The translations under genes and the position numbers were made by a program. The notes beneath the pieces are model-generated. The model was not told the origin of the DNA. It saw only the letters and a list, made by a program, of their open reading frames with translations, and searched no databases. 64,000 nt of DNA. Origin: Izhakiella australiensis. Lineage in GTDB: Bacteria; Pseudomonadota; Gammaproteobacteria; Enterobacterales; Enterobacteriaceae. Each line of letters begins with the position of its first letter. The stretch's first letter is position 1. Shown one piece after another: positions 27,409-35,702 of the stretch. The stretch lies in the NCBI RefSeq assembly GCF_002006995.1, contig NZ_MRUL01000001.1, positions 558,001-622,000 on the forward strand, given 5' to 3'.

Positions 27409-28062
27409 TTATTTTAAGTCCCTGATAGTTTTAATCACAACGCCGGCTATTGCGTAGTTGTTACTTAGCGTCACGTTTCTTGCGCTATCAATGCCTAACA
27501 GCGTGAAGTAAATCTCTCTGTCGCCAAAAAAAATCTGTCTGAAAAAAAAGGGAGAGCGATTTAATTTAACTAGCACGATGTCGCTATCGCAATAGTTTGC
27601 GCTTCTGGAGACGATTGCCGTGGTGCTGCCATCAAACCACGGTGCTAGCAGGCCATTGCTGAAGGCAACGGCAAAAAGGCTCTCCTGCTGTTCATTTTCA
27701 ATATTGAGCGTGAAGGTCTCTTTACATCTTATTGCGTCAGAAAGGTAGCCATCCAGCTCGTCGTAGCGCACCAGAGGAATCGCTGAGATGGTTTCCTCAC
27801 ATTCATCAGTTTTCGCAATATCGCCAGCGATAATATCGGTTACCTGAACGCCGAAAATATCAGCAATCGCAGAGAGTGTCGCAATGGTTGGATTACCCAC
27901 GCCGCGCCGCAGGGTATTGATCGTTGCAATTCCCAGCCCGGTCAGTGCGCTTAGAGTTTGTGGGTCAAGTTTGTTTTTCTTTAACAGAAAATTGATGTTC
28001 TGTGCAATGCCAGCCAGTAGTGCATCCGCTTCTTGTGATTTTTTATTATTCACAGGTAGCAT
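27409..28062 (-). CDS. XRE-family regulator with degenerate LexA-like domain
   Basis: 217-residue phage-repressor-like protein. The N-terminal helix-turn-helix is at about 22-80 (SALTGLGIATINTLRRG, then GNPTIATLSAIADIFG). The C-terminal half has the S24/LexA-type core DSDIVLVKLNRSPFFFRQI, near 160, and a final AIAGVVI strand. The SxxP nucleophile segment normally seen before such a core is not recognisable, so self-cleavage is doubtful. It is first in the AT-rich three-gene operon and probably regulates it. An intergenic region of about 440 bases lies upstream. Confidence 0.8.
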   Translation of the reverse strand: MLPVNNKKSQEADALLAGIAQNINFLLKKNKLDPQTLSALTGLGIATINTLRRGVGNPTIATLSAIADIFGVQVTDIIAGDIAKTDECEETISAIPLVRYDELDGYLSDAIRCKETFTLNIENEQQESLFAVAFSNGLLAPWFDGSTTAIVSRSANYCDSDIVLVKLNRSPFFFRQIFFGDREIYFTLLGIDSARNVTLSNNYAIAGVVIKTIRDLK

Positions 28063-28505
28063 TTCATAATCTCGTTTGATATTATTTTGTCGAAAAATTT
28101 TGCTATATTTTTCATTGAGTTGAGTAGTCTATAACATAATTACAACATCAGGGGAATTTCATTGCATGTTTTGGTTGTGTTAACCAGATAATTATAAATA
28201 GGTTAACATTCGTGTAATGGCTAATAACTTTTAGCGCTTATTATGGTTTGAATATTGTCCTTCATCAGGAACCTTTATAACAATAAAACCCAGCTAATGA
28301 TAAAAAATCTAACCGGCGTCCCGGCAGGGCGTCGGTTTTTTTATTGCTAACGCTTTCGAAAAATACACCCGGCGACTTGATGCACGAAGCGTAATGCAAG
28401 CTTTTCCATAACGTCAGCCTTTTCCGGAAAAATTTCATGGCATGATGACGCCAGTAAGCAACGGCAGCGTCCGCTTTATTTATTTTTCGCAACGGGATGG
28501 TAAGC
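28063..28505. other. AT-rich intergenic region between XRE gene and LeuC-like gene
   Basis: About 440 bases without a supported gene. It contains GTTAACC...GGTTAAC inverted words near 28177 and 28201 that could serve as XRE operators, and a strong hairpin terminator at 28313 facing away from any plus-strand gene. The LeuC-like gene begins after a GGGATGG ribosome site. Confidence 0.5.
28313..28342 (+). terminator. Orphan Rho-independent terminator
   Basis: Nine-base-pair stem (two G-U pairs) CCGGCGTCC/GGGCGTCGG with a five-base loop, then seven Ts. On the opposite strand the hairpin is followed by TTAGATTTTTT, so it may work both ways. No gene on either strand ends here, which leaves a small RNA or a relic as possible sources. 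Confidence 0.65.
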
Positions 28506-29927
28506 ATGTCGGCTAAAACGCTGTATGAAAAAATACTTGAGGCGCATACGGTGCGCGAACTGGACGATGACGGGCAGCTGCTGCTTTACATTGACCGCTC
28601 AATTCTCAATGAATATACCAGTCCGCAGGCTTTTAGCGGGCTGCGTGATAGCCAACGGCAGGTGCGTCACCCGCAAACCATTCTGCTAAACGTCGATCAC
28701 GTCAATCCGACGCGCCCGCAGCGTGACGCTTTGATGACCGATAGCGGTGGCCAGTTGCAGGTCGACTATTTCCGTAAAAACGCCGCTGACTTCGGCATTG
28801 AACTGTTTGATGTGTTAGATCCGCGTCAGGGTATTGAACATGTGGTAGCACACGAGCAGGGATTGATCATGCCGGGGATGGTGATTGCCGCCGGAGACAG
28901 TCATACCACCACCTACGGTGCCTTTGGCGCATTGGGGTTTGGTATTGGCACTTCGGAAATAGAGCATCTGCTGGCGACGCAGACCCTGGTTTATCAGCGT
29001 CTGAAAACCCTGCGCGTTAACGTCAGCGGTGAACTGCCCTACGCCTGTAGCGCCAAAGATATCATTCTGGCGCTGCTTGAGCAGATTAGCGCCTCCGGTG
29101 CGACAGGCTATGCCATTGAGTTTACCGGCGAGACCATCGGCGCGCTGAGCATGGAAGGGCGGATGACGCTGTGCAATATGGCGGTGGAAGCGGGCGCACG
29201 TGGCGCGCTCATCGCCCCGGATGAAAAAGTGTATGACTATATTCGCGGCAAGCCGCAGATGCCGGACGGCGAACTGTGGCAGCTGGCCCTGCGCGACTGG
29301 GAAACGCTGCGCAGCGATCCGGACGCCCAGTTTGATAAGTCGCTGGAGATTGATTGCAGCGATCTGATGCCGAAGGTTAGCTGGGGTATCAGCCCCGATC
29401 AAACCTGCTCGATCGGTGGCTGCGTACCCGATCCGGCGGGCGAAGCCAACCTGATCAAACGCCAGGCAATAGAGAAAGCGCTGCGTTATATGGGACTCAC
29501 ACCCGGCACGCCGCTGCAACATATTCAGATTACCCATGCTTTTATTGGCTCCTGCACCAATGGCCGCATTGAAGATCTGCGCGCGGCGGCGGCGGTGGTT
29601 GCCGGGCGAAAAATCGCCAGCCACGTGCGCGGCATTATCGTACCTGGCTCCAGCCAGGTACGGCGGCAGGCTGAGCAGGAAGGACTGGCGCAAATCTTTG
29701 CCGACGCAGGCTTTGAATGGCGCCAGTCGGGCTGCTCAATGTGTCTGGCGATGAATGAGGACGTGCTGGCCCCCGGCGACCGTTGCGCCTCCGGTACTAA
29801 TCGCAATTTTCCCGGCCGACAGGGCGCCGGCGCCAGAACCCATTTGATGAGCCCGGCGATGGTGGCGGCCGCTGCGGTTGCCGGACATTTGGTGGATGTG
29901 CGCAATTTTCTCAGCGTGGGGCAATAA
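28506..29927 (+). CDS. LeuC-type hydro-lyase large subunit (aconitase family)
   Basis: 473-residue large subunit of a 3-isopropylmalate-dehydratase-type iron-sulfur enzyme. The three cluster cysteines are at Cys350 (GSCTNGR), Cys410 and Cys413 (SGCSMC), three residues from E. coli LeuC numbering. GDSHTTTYGAFGALGFGIGT is the usual substrate-side motif. I chose the ATG at 28506; one three codons earlier sits inside the ribosome site. The small subunit follows immediately. Absence of leuA and leuB, and a LysR regulator of the DmlR/TtdR kind nearby, argue for a catabolic paralogue acting on a C4-C6 hydroxyacid such as malate/maleate or citramalate/citraconate, not leucine synthesis. Confidence 0.88.
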   Translation: MSAKTLYEKILEAHTVRELDDDGQLLLYIDRSILNEYTSPQAFSGLRDSQRQVRHPQTILLNVDHVNPTRPQRDALMTDSGGQLQVDYFRKNAADFGIELFDVLDPRQGIEHVVAHEQGLIMPGMVIAAGDSHTTTYGAFGALGFGIGTSEIEHLLATQTLVYQRLKTLRVNVSGELPYACSAKDIILALLEQISASGATGYAIEFTGETIGALSMEGRMTLCNMAVEAGARGALIAPDEKVYDYIRGKPQMPDGELWQLALRDWETLRSDPDAQFDKSLEIDCSDLMPKVSWGISPDQTCSIGGCVPDPAGEANLIKRQAIEKALRYMGLTPGTPLQHIQITHAFIGSCTNGRIEDLRAAAAVVAGRKIASHVRGIIVPGSSQVRRQAEQEGLAQIFADAGFEWRQSGCSMCLAMNEDVLAPGDRCASGTNRNFPGRQGAGARTHLMSPAMVAAAAVAGHLVDVRNFLSVGQ

Positions 29928-29928
29928 T

Positions 29929-30552
29929 ATGGATGCGTTTAAGCAGGTCAGCGGCGTAATCGCGCCGATGCTGGAGGCGGATATCGATACCGATGTGATC
30001 ATGCCCAAGCAGTTCCTCAAAGGTATCGATCGTCAGGGGCTGGATAAAGGGGTGTTTTTCGATCGCCGTTTCACCGCCGATGGCAAGCCGGATGCCGATT
30101 TTATTCTCAATCAGCCGGGCTGGCAGGGCGCGACCTTTTTGCTGGTCGGCGCGAACTTCGGCTGCGGGTCCAGCCGCGAACATGCGGTGTGGGGGTTAAA
30201 GCAGCTTGGCATTCGGGCGCTGTTTGGCACCAGCTTCGCGGGTATCTTTAACGATAACTGCCTGCGTAACGGCGTGTTGACGGTCTCGCTTGATGAGCAA
30301 ACTTTTGCCGAATTAAGTCAGCTGGCAGGCGATCCTCAACGTAACGTGATCAGCGTCTCGCTGGAGAGCTGCGAAATTATTGCCGGCGAGCGGCGCTTGC
30401 CCTTTACCCTTAACGGGCTGAAACGGGAAATACTGTCCGGCGGCGAAGATGCGATTGGCTGGACGCTGCGTTATCTGCCAGCGATTGAGCACTTTGAAGC
30501 GCAGCATTTTTCCCGTCGGCCGTGGCTGAAACGGCCGCTGGCGGGCCGCTGA
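29929..30552 (+). CDS. LeuD-type hydro-lyase small subunit
   Basis: 207-residue swivel-domain subunit that completes the active site of the LeuC-like protein. Visible are IDTDVIMPKQFLK near residue 18 and the conserved NFGCGSSREHAVWGL loop near 80-95, followed by GTSFAGIFNDNCLRNGVL. Length is that of LeuD. The start lies one base after the large-subunit stop, so the two are coupled. Substrate as for the large subunit. Confidence 0.9.
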   Translation: MDAFKQVSGVIAPMLEADIDTDVIMPKQFLKGIDRQGLDKGVFFDRRFTADGKPDADFILNQPGWQGATFLLVGANFGCGSSREHAVWGLKQLGIRALFGTSFAGIFNDNCLRNGVLTVSLDEQTFAELSQLAGDPQRNVISVSLESCEIIAGERRLPFTLNGLKREILSGGEDAIGWTLRYLPAIEHFEAQHFSRRPWLKRPLAGR

Positions 30553-30570
30553 AATATCAAGGAGGCGTCT

Positions 30571-31485
30571 GTGGCAAATATTTCCGCGCTGGGAGACTCA
30601 CCTTTTATTCCCGGCTTTGTCTTAAGCGATGTCAGGCTGGATAACGGTATCCGGCTGCGGGTTGCGACTGGCGGAGAAGGCCCGCCGCTGGTGCTGCTAC
30701 ACGGTCACCCGCAAAATCATATTACCTGGCGCAAAATCGCCCCGCAGCTGGCGCAATATTACCGGGTGATTCTGCCGGACCTGCGCGGGTACGGCGACAG
30801 CGACAAACCTGCTGGTGACGCCGGGCATCGCTGCTATTCCAAGCGCAGCATGGCGCAGGATGTGGCGCGCTTGCTGCAGGCGCTCGGCTATTCACGCTTC
30901 GCCTTCGTTGGTCACGATCGCGGCGCGCGCGTTGGCCACCGGCTGGCGCTGGATTATCCCGACAGGCTTTCTGCCTGCGTCTTTATTGATATCGCACCGA
31001 CGGCCACCATGTATGCGCTGACGGATAAAACCTTTGCCACGCACTATTTCTGGTGGTTTTTTCTGATACAACCCGCGCCCTTGCCGGAAACCCTAATCGG
31101 GCATGATGCGGCGTTTTTTCTGCGTAAACATATCAGCGGGCAGTTGAAGACGCCGGGCGCCACGGAAGAGGCCGCGTTTAATGACTATCTGCGCTGCTAT
31201 CGGCAGCCGCAGATGATCCACGCGGTCTGTGAAGACTACCGGGCGTCGGCGTCGGTTGATTTAGATGACGATGCCGCCGACGCCGATAAGCGTATTCAGT
31301 GTCCGCTGATGCTGCTGTGGGGGGAGAAGAGCACGGTCGGTCAGCTATATGACGTTCCGGAAACCTGGCGCGATAAGGCCCGTGATATTTGCGGTGAAGC
31401 GCTGCCCTGCGGCCATTCGCCGCAGGAAGAAATTCCCCAGCTGTTTGTGCAAAGGCTTCAGCACTTCTTACAAACAGTGCTATAA
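30571..31485 (+). CDS. Alpha/beta hydrolase of the haloacetate dehalogenase/epoxide hydrolase group
   Basis: 304-residue alpha/beta hydrolase, GTG start behind AAGGAGG. The nucleophile is Asp116 in GHDRGARVGHR, the general base His282 in PCGHSPQEE, and the oxyanion motif is HGHPQN near 44-50. The RxxR arrangement after the nucleophile and the EDYRAS segment resemble fluoroacetate dehalogenases such as DehH1. However, the halide-binding His-Trp pair reads Trp161-Trp162, so defluorination is not assured. Coupled to the LeuCD-like genes (18-base gap), it may open an epoxide or dehalogenate an acid to the hydroxyacid that the hydro-lyase handles. Confidence 0.8.
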   Translation: MANISALGDSPFIPGFVLSDVRLDNGIRLRVATGGEGPPLVLLHGHPQNHITWRKIAPQLAQYYRVILPDLRGYGDSDKPAGDAGHRCYSKRSMAQDVARLLQALGYSRFAFVGHDRGARVGHRLALDYPDRLSACVFIDIAPTATMYALTDKTFATHYFWWFFLIQPAPLPETLIGHDAAFFLRKHISGQLKTPGATEEAAFNDYLRCYRQPQMIHAVCEDYRASASVDLDDDAADADKRIQCPLMLLWGEKSTVGQLYDVPETWRDKARDICGEALPCGHSPQEEIPQLFVQRLQHFLQTVL

Positions 31486-31519
31486 GTTTGCCTGTTATCC
31501 ATCATCACGCTGACAGGCT

Positions 31520-32476
31520 ATGAAATCCACAGACGCGAGCGGCCAGCCCTTTGAACGCTGGCCTTTGGTTGAAGACCTGTACGTATTTATTACCGTGGCG
31601 CGGCTGGCGGGGTTTAGCCGCGCCGCGCAGGAACTGGGGCTGTCGCCCTCCTATATCAGCAAACGCATTGCAGTGCTGGAAAAGCGGCTGGGCGTCAGTC
31701 TGTTTTCTCGCAATAGCCGGGCAATACGCCTGACGCCTGAAGGGGAGCACGCGCTGTCCGGCGCGATGCGGGTTGTTGATGAAATGGACGGCTTTGTCAG
31801 CCACCTCGAACGCCAGCAGGGCGCGCTGGCGGGCAATTTGACCATCAGCTGCTCGTTCGGCTTTGGTCATAAATATATGGCGCCGGCGCTATCTGAACTG
31901 ATCCACCGCTATCCGGATATTAACCTAAAGCTGATGCTCAGCGATAAGCCGGTAAATCTGGTAGAAGAGGGGGTGGATATTGAGATTCACGTCGGCGATG
32001 ACATTAACGAGCTGTATATCGCGCGCAAGCTGGCCGATAACCGACGCATTCTGTGCGCATCGCCGGACTATTTGCGCCGCGCCGGCGTGCCGCAGTCGCT
32101 TGACGATCTCAGCCATCATCAGTGCCTGATGATCCAGGAGCGCAACGCGGTATTTGGCCGCTGGCCGCTGACCGACGGGCAACAGCAGGTGGTCTGTCGC
32201 CTGAATAGCCGCCACCTTTCAAACAGCGGCAGCGTGGTGCTGGACTGGGCGCTGCGCGGCAACGGCATTGCGCTGCGCTCGGCCTGGGACGTGGCGAGCC
32301 ATCTGGCCAGCGGCGAGCTGGTACAGCTGTTACCGCAGTGGTATCAGGAGGCCAATATCTGGGCGGTCTATACCCGCAGGCCTTCGGGATCGCCGCGTAT
32401 CAAAGCCTGTATCGACCTGCTGGCAGACTATTTTTCCCGGCATATCAGCAGTTCCGCAGACGGATCCCCAGAGTAA
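31520..32476 (+). CDS. LysR-type regulator (DmlR/TtdR-like)
   Basis: 318-residue LysR regulator with an N-terminal winged helix (residues about 16-75, FSRAAQELGLSPSYISKRI) and a periplasmic-binding-protein-like effector domain. The wording of the effector domain (FGFGHKYMAPAL, VDIEIHVG) resembles the DmlR/TtdR branch that responds to malate or tartrate. It lies 34 bases after the hydrolase gene on the same strand, which is unusual for LysR genes (mostly divergent), so it may be autoregulated within the operon. Target is presumably the hydro-lyase operon. Confidence 0.87.
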   Translation: MKSTDASGQPFERWPLVEDLYVFITVARLAGFSRAAQELGLSPSYISKRIAVLEKRLGVSLFSRNSRAIRLTPEGEHALSGAMRVVDEMDGFVSHLERQQGALAGNLTISCSFGFGHKYMAPALSELIHRYPDINLKLMLSDKPVNLVEEGVDIEIHVGDDINELYIARKLADNRRILCASPDYLRRAGVPQSLDDLSHHQCLMIQERNAVFGRWPLTDGQQQVVCRLNSRHLSNSGSVVLDWALRGNGIALRSAWDVASHLASGELVQLLPQWYQEANIWAVYTRRPSGSPRIKACIDLLADYFSRHISSSADGSPE

Positions 32477-32505
32477 ACCGGCATCCCATTGCCTCGACCG
32501 AAGCC

Positions 32506-33495
32506 TTAATCCTCCGCGCCTGCGCTGTGGCGGATGATCGGATCGCCGCTTTTGCGGTATCTGGCAGGTGAACATCCCGCCCACTTGCTGAAGGCCTTAC
32601 TGAAGGTCACTTCCGAACCGTAGCCAGTTTGCTGGGCGATGGTTGCGGTGCTGGAAGCGCTTTGCTGGAGTGATTGCGCTGCCTGCCGCATGCGCCAGTC
32701 GGTGACGTAGGCCATGGGGGACGTACCCATCAGCGTTTTAAAATGCGCCGCGAAGCGCGAACGGGACTGCCCGGCCTGCGCGGCCATATCGCTGAGCGAC
32801 CAGCGCGCTGATGGCCGCTGATGTATCGCCTGCAAGACCCTGCCGATATTCGCGTCAGCCAGGCCGCGTAGCAGGCCCGGATGGCCGTTTTTAGCGCCGG
32901 TCTCCAGCCAGGCGCGCAGGGCGTAAATTAATATCACATCGCTTAAGCGACCGGCCACGGTCATCTGGCCTGGGCTGGTATTTTGCAGCTCAGCGTCAAG
33001 CAGGGCCACGGCGGCGCCCATTGTAGCCTGCGCGCCGCAGGACTGGTCTCCTTTAAATAGCATGACTTCCGGCAGTCCCTGTAGCAGCGGGTTATAGCGG
33101 CGTTCGCCAAAATAAAATATGCCGGATATCAGCACGGTTCTCTCAAGGGTGCCGTCGCCAATGTGCAAGGTTCGGGTTTGAAAGCGCATGCCTGGCCGCC
33201 AGGGGCTGGCGCCAAAAGAGGCCAGCACCGACTTAAACGGCAGCGCAGGAGCGTCGCGATCGTAAAGCAGGTTATGGGCATCACCGCCCGGAAAGATTGC
33301 CATGTCTCCCGGTCGCAGCCAGATGTGTTCTCCGCTGGCTTTCTTCTCAATCAGCGCCTGGCCCGCCATGACGATATGAAACGGTACGCCTGGCAAGGCA
33401 TCTTTGGCGAATCCCCAACGGCCCGACAGCGTCATACGGCAAAAAACGGTGCTTTGCAGCTGCAGACAGGCTATGACTTCTTCAATTATGTCCAT
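32506..33495 (-). CDS. AraC-family regulator with cupin domain
   Basis: 329-residue regulator. The N-terminal cupin-type sensor spans about residues 5-180 (LRPGDMAIFPGGDAHNL is the metal-cupin-like turn). The C-terminal pair of helix-turn-helix motifs is at about 215-315, ending in the canonical GYGSEVTFSKAFSKWAGCSPARYRK-like region. It is divergent from the SDR gene at 33612 with about 115 bases between, so it probably controls that oxidoreductase, a common AraC-SDR pairing. Inducer unknown. Confidence 0.88.
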   Translation of the reverse strand: MDIIEEVIACLQLQSTVFCRMTLSGRWGFAKDALPGVPFHIVMAGQALIEKKASGEHIWLRPGDMAIFPGGDAHNLLYDRDAPALPFKSVLASFGASPWRPGMRFQTRTLHIGDGTLERTVLISGIFYFGERRYNPLLQGLPEVMLFKGDQSCGAQATMGAAVALLDAELQNTSPGQMTVAGRLSDVILIYALRAWLETGAKNGHPGLLRGLADANIGRVLQAIHQRPSARWSLSDMAAQAGQSRSRFAAHFKTLMGTSPMAYVTDWRMRQAAQSLQQSASSTATIAQQTGYGSEVTFSKAFSKWAGCSPARYRKSGDPIIRHSAGAED

Positions 33496-33611
33496 CGTCT
33501 TTGGGATGAATGGTAGGAAAAAATGGATTTCTGAGCATAGATAATCTCACTCCGACTGGCAAGATAAGGTTCCTTGCCATGATGGCGCGGAAACCATGCG
33601 GAGAGAGATTT

Positions 33612-34397
33612 ATGACGTTTACCAACAGCACTATCCTGATAACCGGCGGTGGTACCGGCATTGGCCGCGGTCTGGCTGAAAAGCTAAGTGCCATGGGCAA
33701 CCGGGTGATTATCGCTGGCAGAACGCTCGCCGCGCTCAGCGAGGTTAAAGCAGCGAATCCGTCAATTGAGGTGATGACGCTGGATCAAAGCGATGCCGCT
33801 GATATCACACGCTTTGCGGCTGAAATTATTCGCCGCTATCCCGAACTGAACGTGGTGATCAATAACGCCGGCATTCAGCGTTCAGAAAATCTGCAGCTGG
33901 GCGAGGTTGCGCTGGCTGAGGCGCAAATTACCAGCAACCTGTTGGGGCCAATCCGCCTTACCGCTGCGCTGCTGCCCTATTTACTGACACGCCCTGAGTC
34001 CACCTTAATTAACGTTACCTCAGCCCTGGGCTTTGTACCTTCGGCGATGATACCCACCTACAGCGCCACTAAGGCCGCACTGCATTCTTACACGCAGTCG
34101 CTGCGCTTTCAGCTGAGCGCTACTCGCGTTAAAGTGCTGGAGATCATCCCGCCCTGGGTGCAGACCGGATTACAAGGTGAAAAACGCGGCAACGACCCGC
34201 GCGCCATGCCGCTTGACGATTATATCGAACAGACTATAGCGCTGCTGTGGGCGCCGCCGGAAAATGGTGAAATCGTGGTAGAGGCGGCAAAAGCTTTACG
34301 CTTTGCCGAACAGCGCGGCAACTATCAGCAGCTATATACGGCTTCTAATCAGCAGCGCGCGCAGGAGTACGGCAACCCGCCAGCGGTTACCGGTTAA
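33612..34397 (+). CDS. Short-chain dehydrogenase/reductase (DltE-like)
   Basis: 261-residue classical SDR. The NAD(P) motif TGGGTGIG is at 11-18, NNAG at 84-87, and the catalytic Ser137, Tyr150 and Lys154 are present (YSATK). Its overall pattern is that of the DltE-like 'cell-envelope' SDR subgroup, whose substrates are mostly undefined. I chose the ATG at 33612 with a GAGAGAG ribosome site; a longer reading would begin within the AraC promoter. Not physically linked to a pathway. Confidence 0.85.
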   Translation: MTFTNSTILITGGGTGIGRGLAEKLSAMGNRVIIAGRTLAALSEVKAANPSIEVMTLDQSDAADITRFAAEIIRRYPELNVVINNAGIQRSENLQLGEVALAEAQITSNLLGPIRLTAALLPYLLTRPESTLINVTSALGFVPSAMIPTYSATKAALHSYTQSLRFQLSATRVKVLEIIPPWVQTGLQGEKRGNDPRAMPLDDYIEQTIALLWAPPENGEIVVEAAKALRFAEQRGNYQQLYTASNQQRAQEYGNPPAVTG

Positions 34398-34426
34398 TTA
34401 ACGCCAGCCCCCGCTGGCTGGCAGCG

Positions 34427-35584
34427 CTAACCGGCCAGCCGATCTTTGATGGCATCAATATCAGGTTCAATGCCCAGCCCGGCGGCGTCTCCTAAGGCGA
34501 CCACGCCCTGAACAGGGTGCGCCAGCGGCCCGCACAGCGCGTGGCGCAGCGGGTTAGGGTTTGCGTCCACTTCCAGCATGCCGTCGGGCATGTCGCTGGC
34601 CGCCAGCAGGTGCGCCGAAGCCAGCAGGCCGATGCCGCCGCCCAGATAGTGCGGGCAGTATTGGAGCTGGCGTCGTTTTATTTCTGGTAATAGCGCGAGG
34701 ACGCCGCTGAGGCCGCCCCATTTGGCAATATCAGGCTGGATAACCCGCAGACCGAAGTTATCCATTGCCTGACAGAACGCATTATGTCCGGCGATATTTT
34801 CACCGGCCGCCAGCGGGATTGGGCTGCCTTCGGCCAGTTCGCGCCACGTCTGCGGCGTGCTGTCGGCGCGGAGCGGCTCTTCAATCCACAGTGGCGAGAA
34901 TTCGGCAAGCCTGAGCACTGACGCCAGCGCATCCTGCGGCGACCAGCCCTGATTAGCATCAAGCATCAGCCGGCGATCGTGACCGATTATCTCCCGCAGC
35001 ATACTTACTGAGTGGTAATCCTGCTCGCTGTCAAACCCGACCTTCATCTTAAAGGCGTTATAACCTTCCGCGATCTTTTGTCGTATAAGCTCTTCCGATC
35101 CCGTCGGATTAATGCCGCTGGCATAGCTGGTTACCGTATCCTGGCTGCCGCCAAGATAGCGCCACAGCGGCTGCCCGGCTTTACGGGCGCACATATCCCA
35201 TACGGCAATATCAATGGCGGCAATCGCCTGCGCCATTGGCCCATGGTCGCCGGATTGCAAAGTAAGGACGGCGGTTTGCTGGCTGAGGCTGGCAAACAGT
35301 GCCTGGGGACTGGGGAAAATATGCTTACAGGCTAAGGGGGACAACACTTCTGTTATTAACGCCTGGCGATATTCGGCGGCGCAGGCGGGAAAGTTACACC
35401 AGGCTTCACCCCAGCCGCTGATGCCATCACGATCGGTAACCCTGACAAAAACCGCCGGGCGGGCGGGCATAACGCCAAAAGAGGTACGCACCGGCGTGGC
35501 AAGCGGAAAGCGTAAAATGAAAGTCTCAATGCTAGCCAGATGAATATTGTTCTGCTGTGTATGGCTGTAACTTTCTGATCTCAT
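34427..35584 (-). CDS. Mandelate racemase/MLE-family enzyme (sugar-acid dehydratase or cycloisomerase)
   Basis: 385-residue enolase-superfamily enzyme. Visible active-site residues are the Lys179-x-Lys181 pair (FKMKVG), metal ligands Asp209 (LDANQ), Glu235 (WIEEPL) and Glu262 (AAGEN), and an Asp285-His312 dyad (QPDIAKWGG, CPHYLGG). Lys plus Asp-His places it in the mandelate racemase subgroup, which contains aldonate and aldarate dehydratases and galactarolactone cycloisomerase. It is divergent from the aldehyde dehydrogenase across a region with a GntR-type operator. Probably converts a sugar acid or lactone to a 2-keto-3-deoxy acid. Confidence 0.85.
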   Translation of the reverse strand: MRSESYSHTQQNNIHLASIETFILRFPLATPVRTSFGVMPARPAVFVRVTDRDGISGWGEAWCNFPACAAEYRQALITEVLSPLACKHIFPSPQALFASLSQQTAVLTLQSGDHGPMAQAIAAIDIAVWDMCARKAGQPLWRYLGGSQDTVTSYASGINPTGSEELIRQKIAEGYNAFKMKVGFDSEQDYHSVSMLREIIGHDRRLMLDANQGWSPQDALASVLRLAEFSPLWIEEPLRADSTPQTWRELAEGSPIPLAAGENIAGHNAFCQAMDNFGLRVIQPDIAKWGGLSGVLALLPEIKRRQLQYCPHYLGGGIGLLASAHLLAASDMPDGMLEVDANPNPLRHALCGPLAHPVQGVVALGDAAGLGIEPDIDAIKDRLAG

Positions 35585-35648
35585 AATACTTTATGCTCCA
35601 CGGTGTCAGTGCGTATTGAAAGACGTTAGCGAAAACTTCTTTTGTTGT

Positions 35649-35670
35649 AAAGTATGGTTTATAGTACTTT
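35649..35670. promoter_or_regulatory. GntR-type operator, site 1
   Basis: AAAGTA and TACTTT half-sites, 10 bases apart (35649-35654 and 35665-35670), 33 bases upstream of the aldehyde dehydrogenase start and 65 from the divergent dehydratase start. The first 20 bases recur with one difference at 39596-39615. The GntR protein encoded between the two sites is the probable ligand. Confidence 0.6.
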
Positions 35671-35702
35671 TAACTTACCCTGTAAACCGCTCTGGAGACT
35701 GT

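Noticed and set aside
28265-28507. 80-residue minus-strand open frame
   Set aside because: It crosses the orphan terminator and the start region of the LeuC-like gene and has no recognisable features.
28506-30552. Calling the genes leuC and leuD of leucine synthesis
   Set aside because: No leuA or leuB nearby, and regulator and hydrolase context point to a catabolic paralogue.
30571-31485. Naming the hydrolase fluoroacetate dehalogenase
   Set aside because: The halide-pocket histidine is replaced by tryptophan, so the substrate cannot be asserted.
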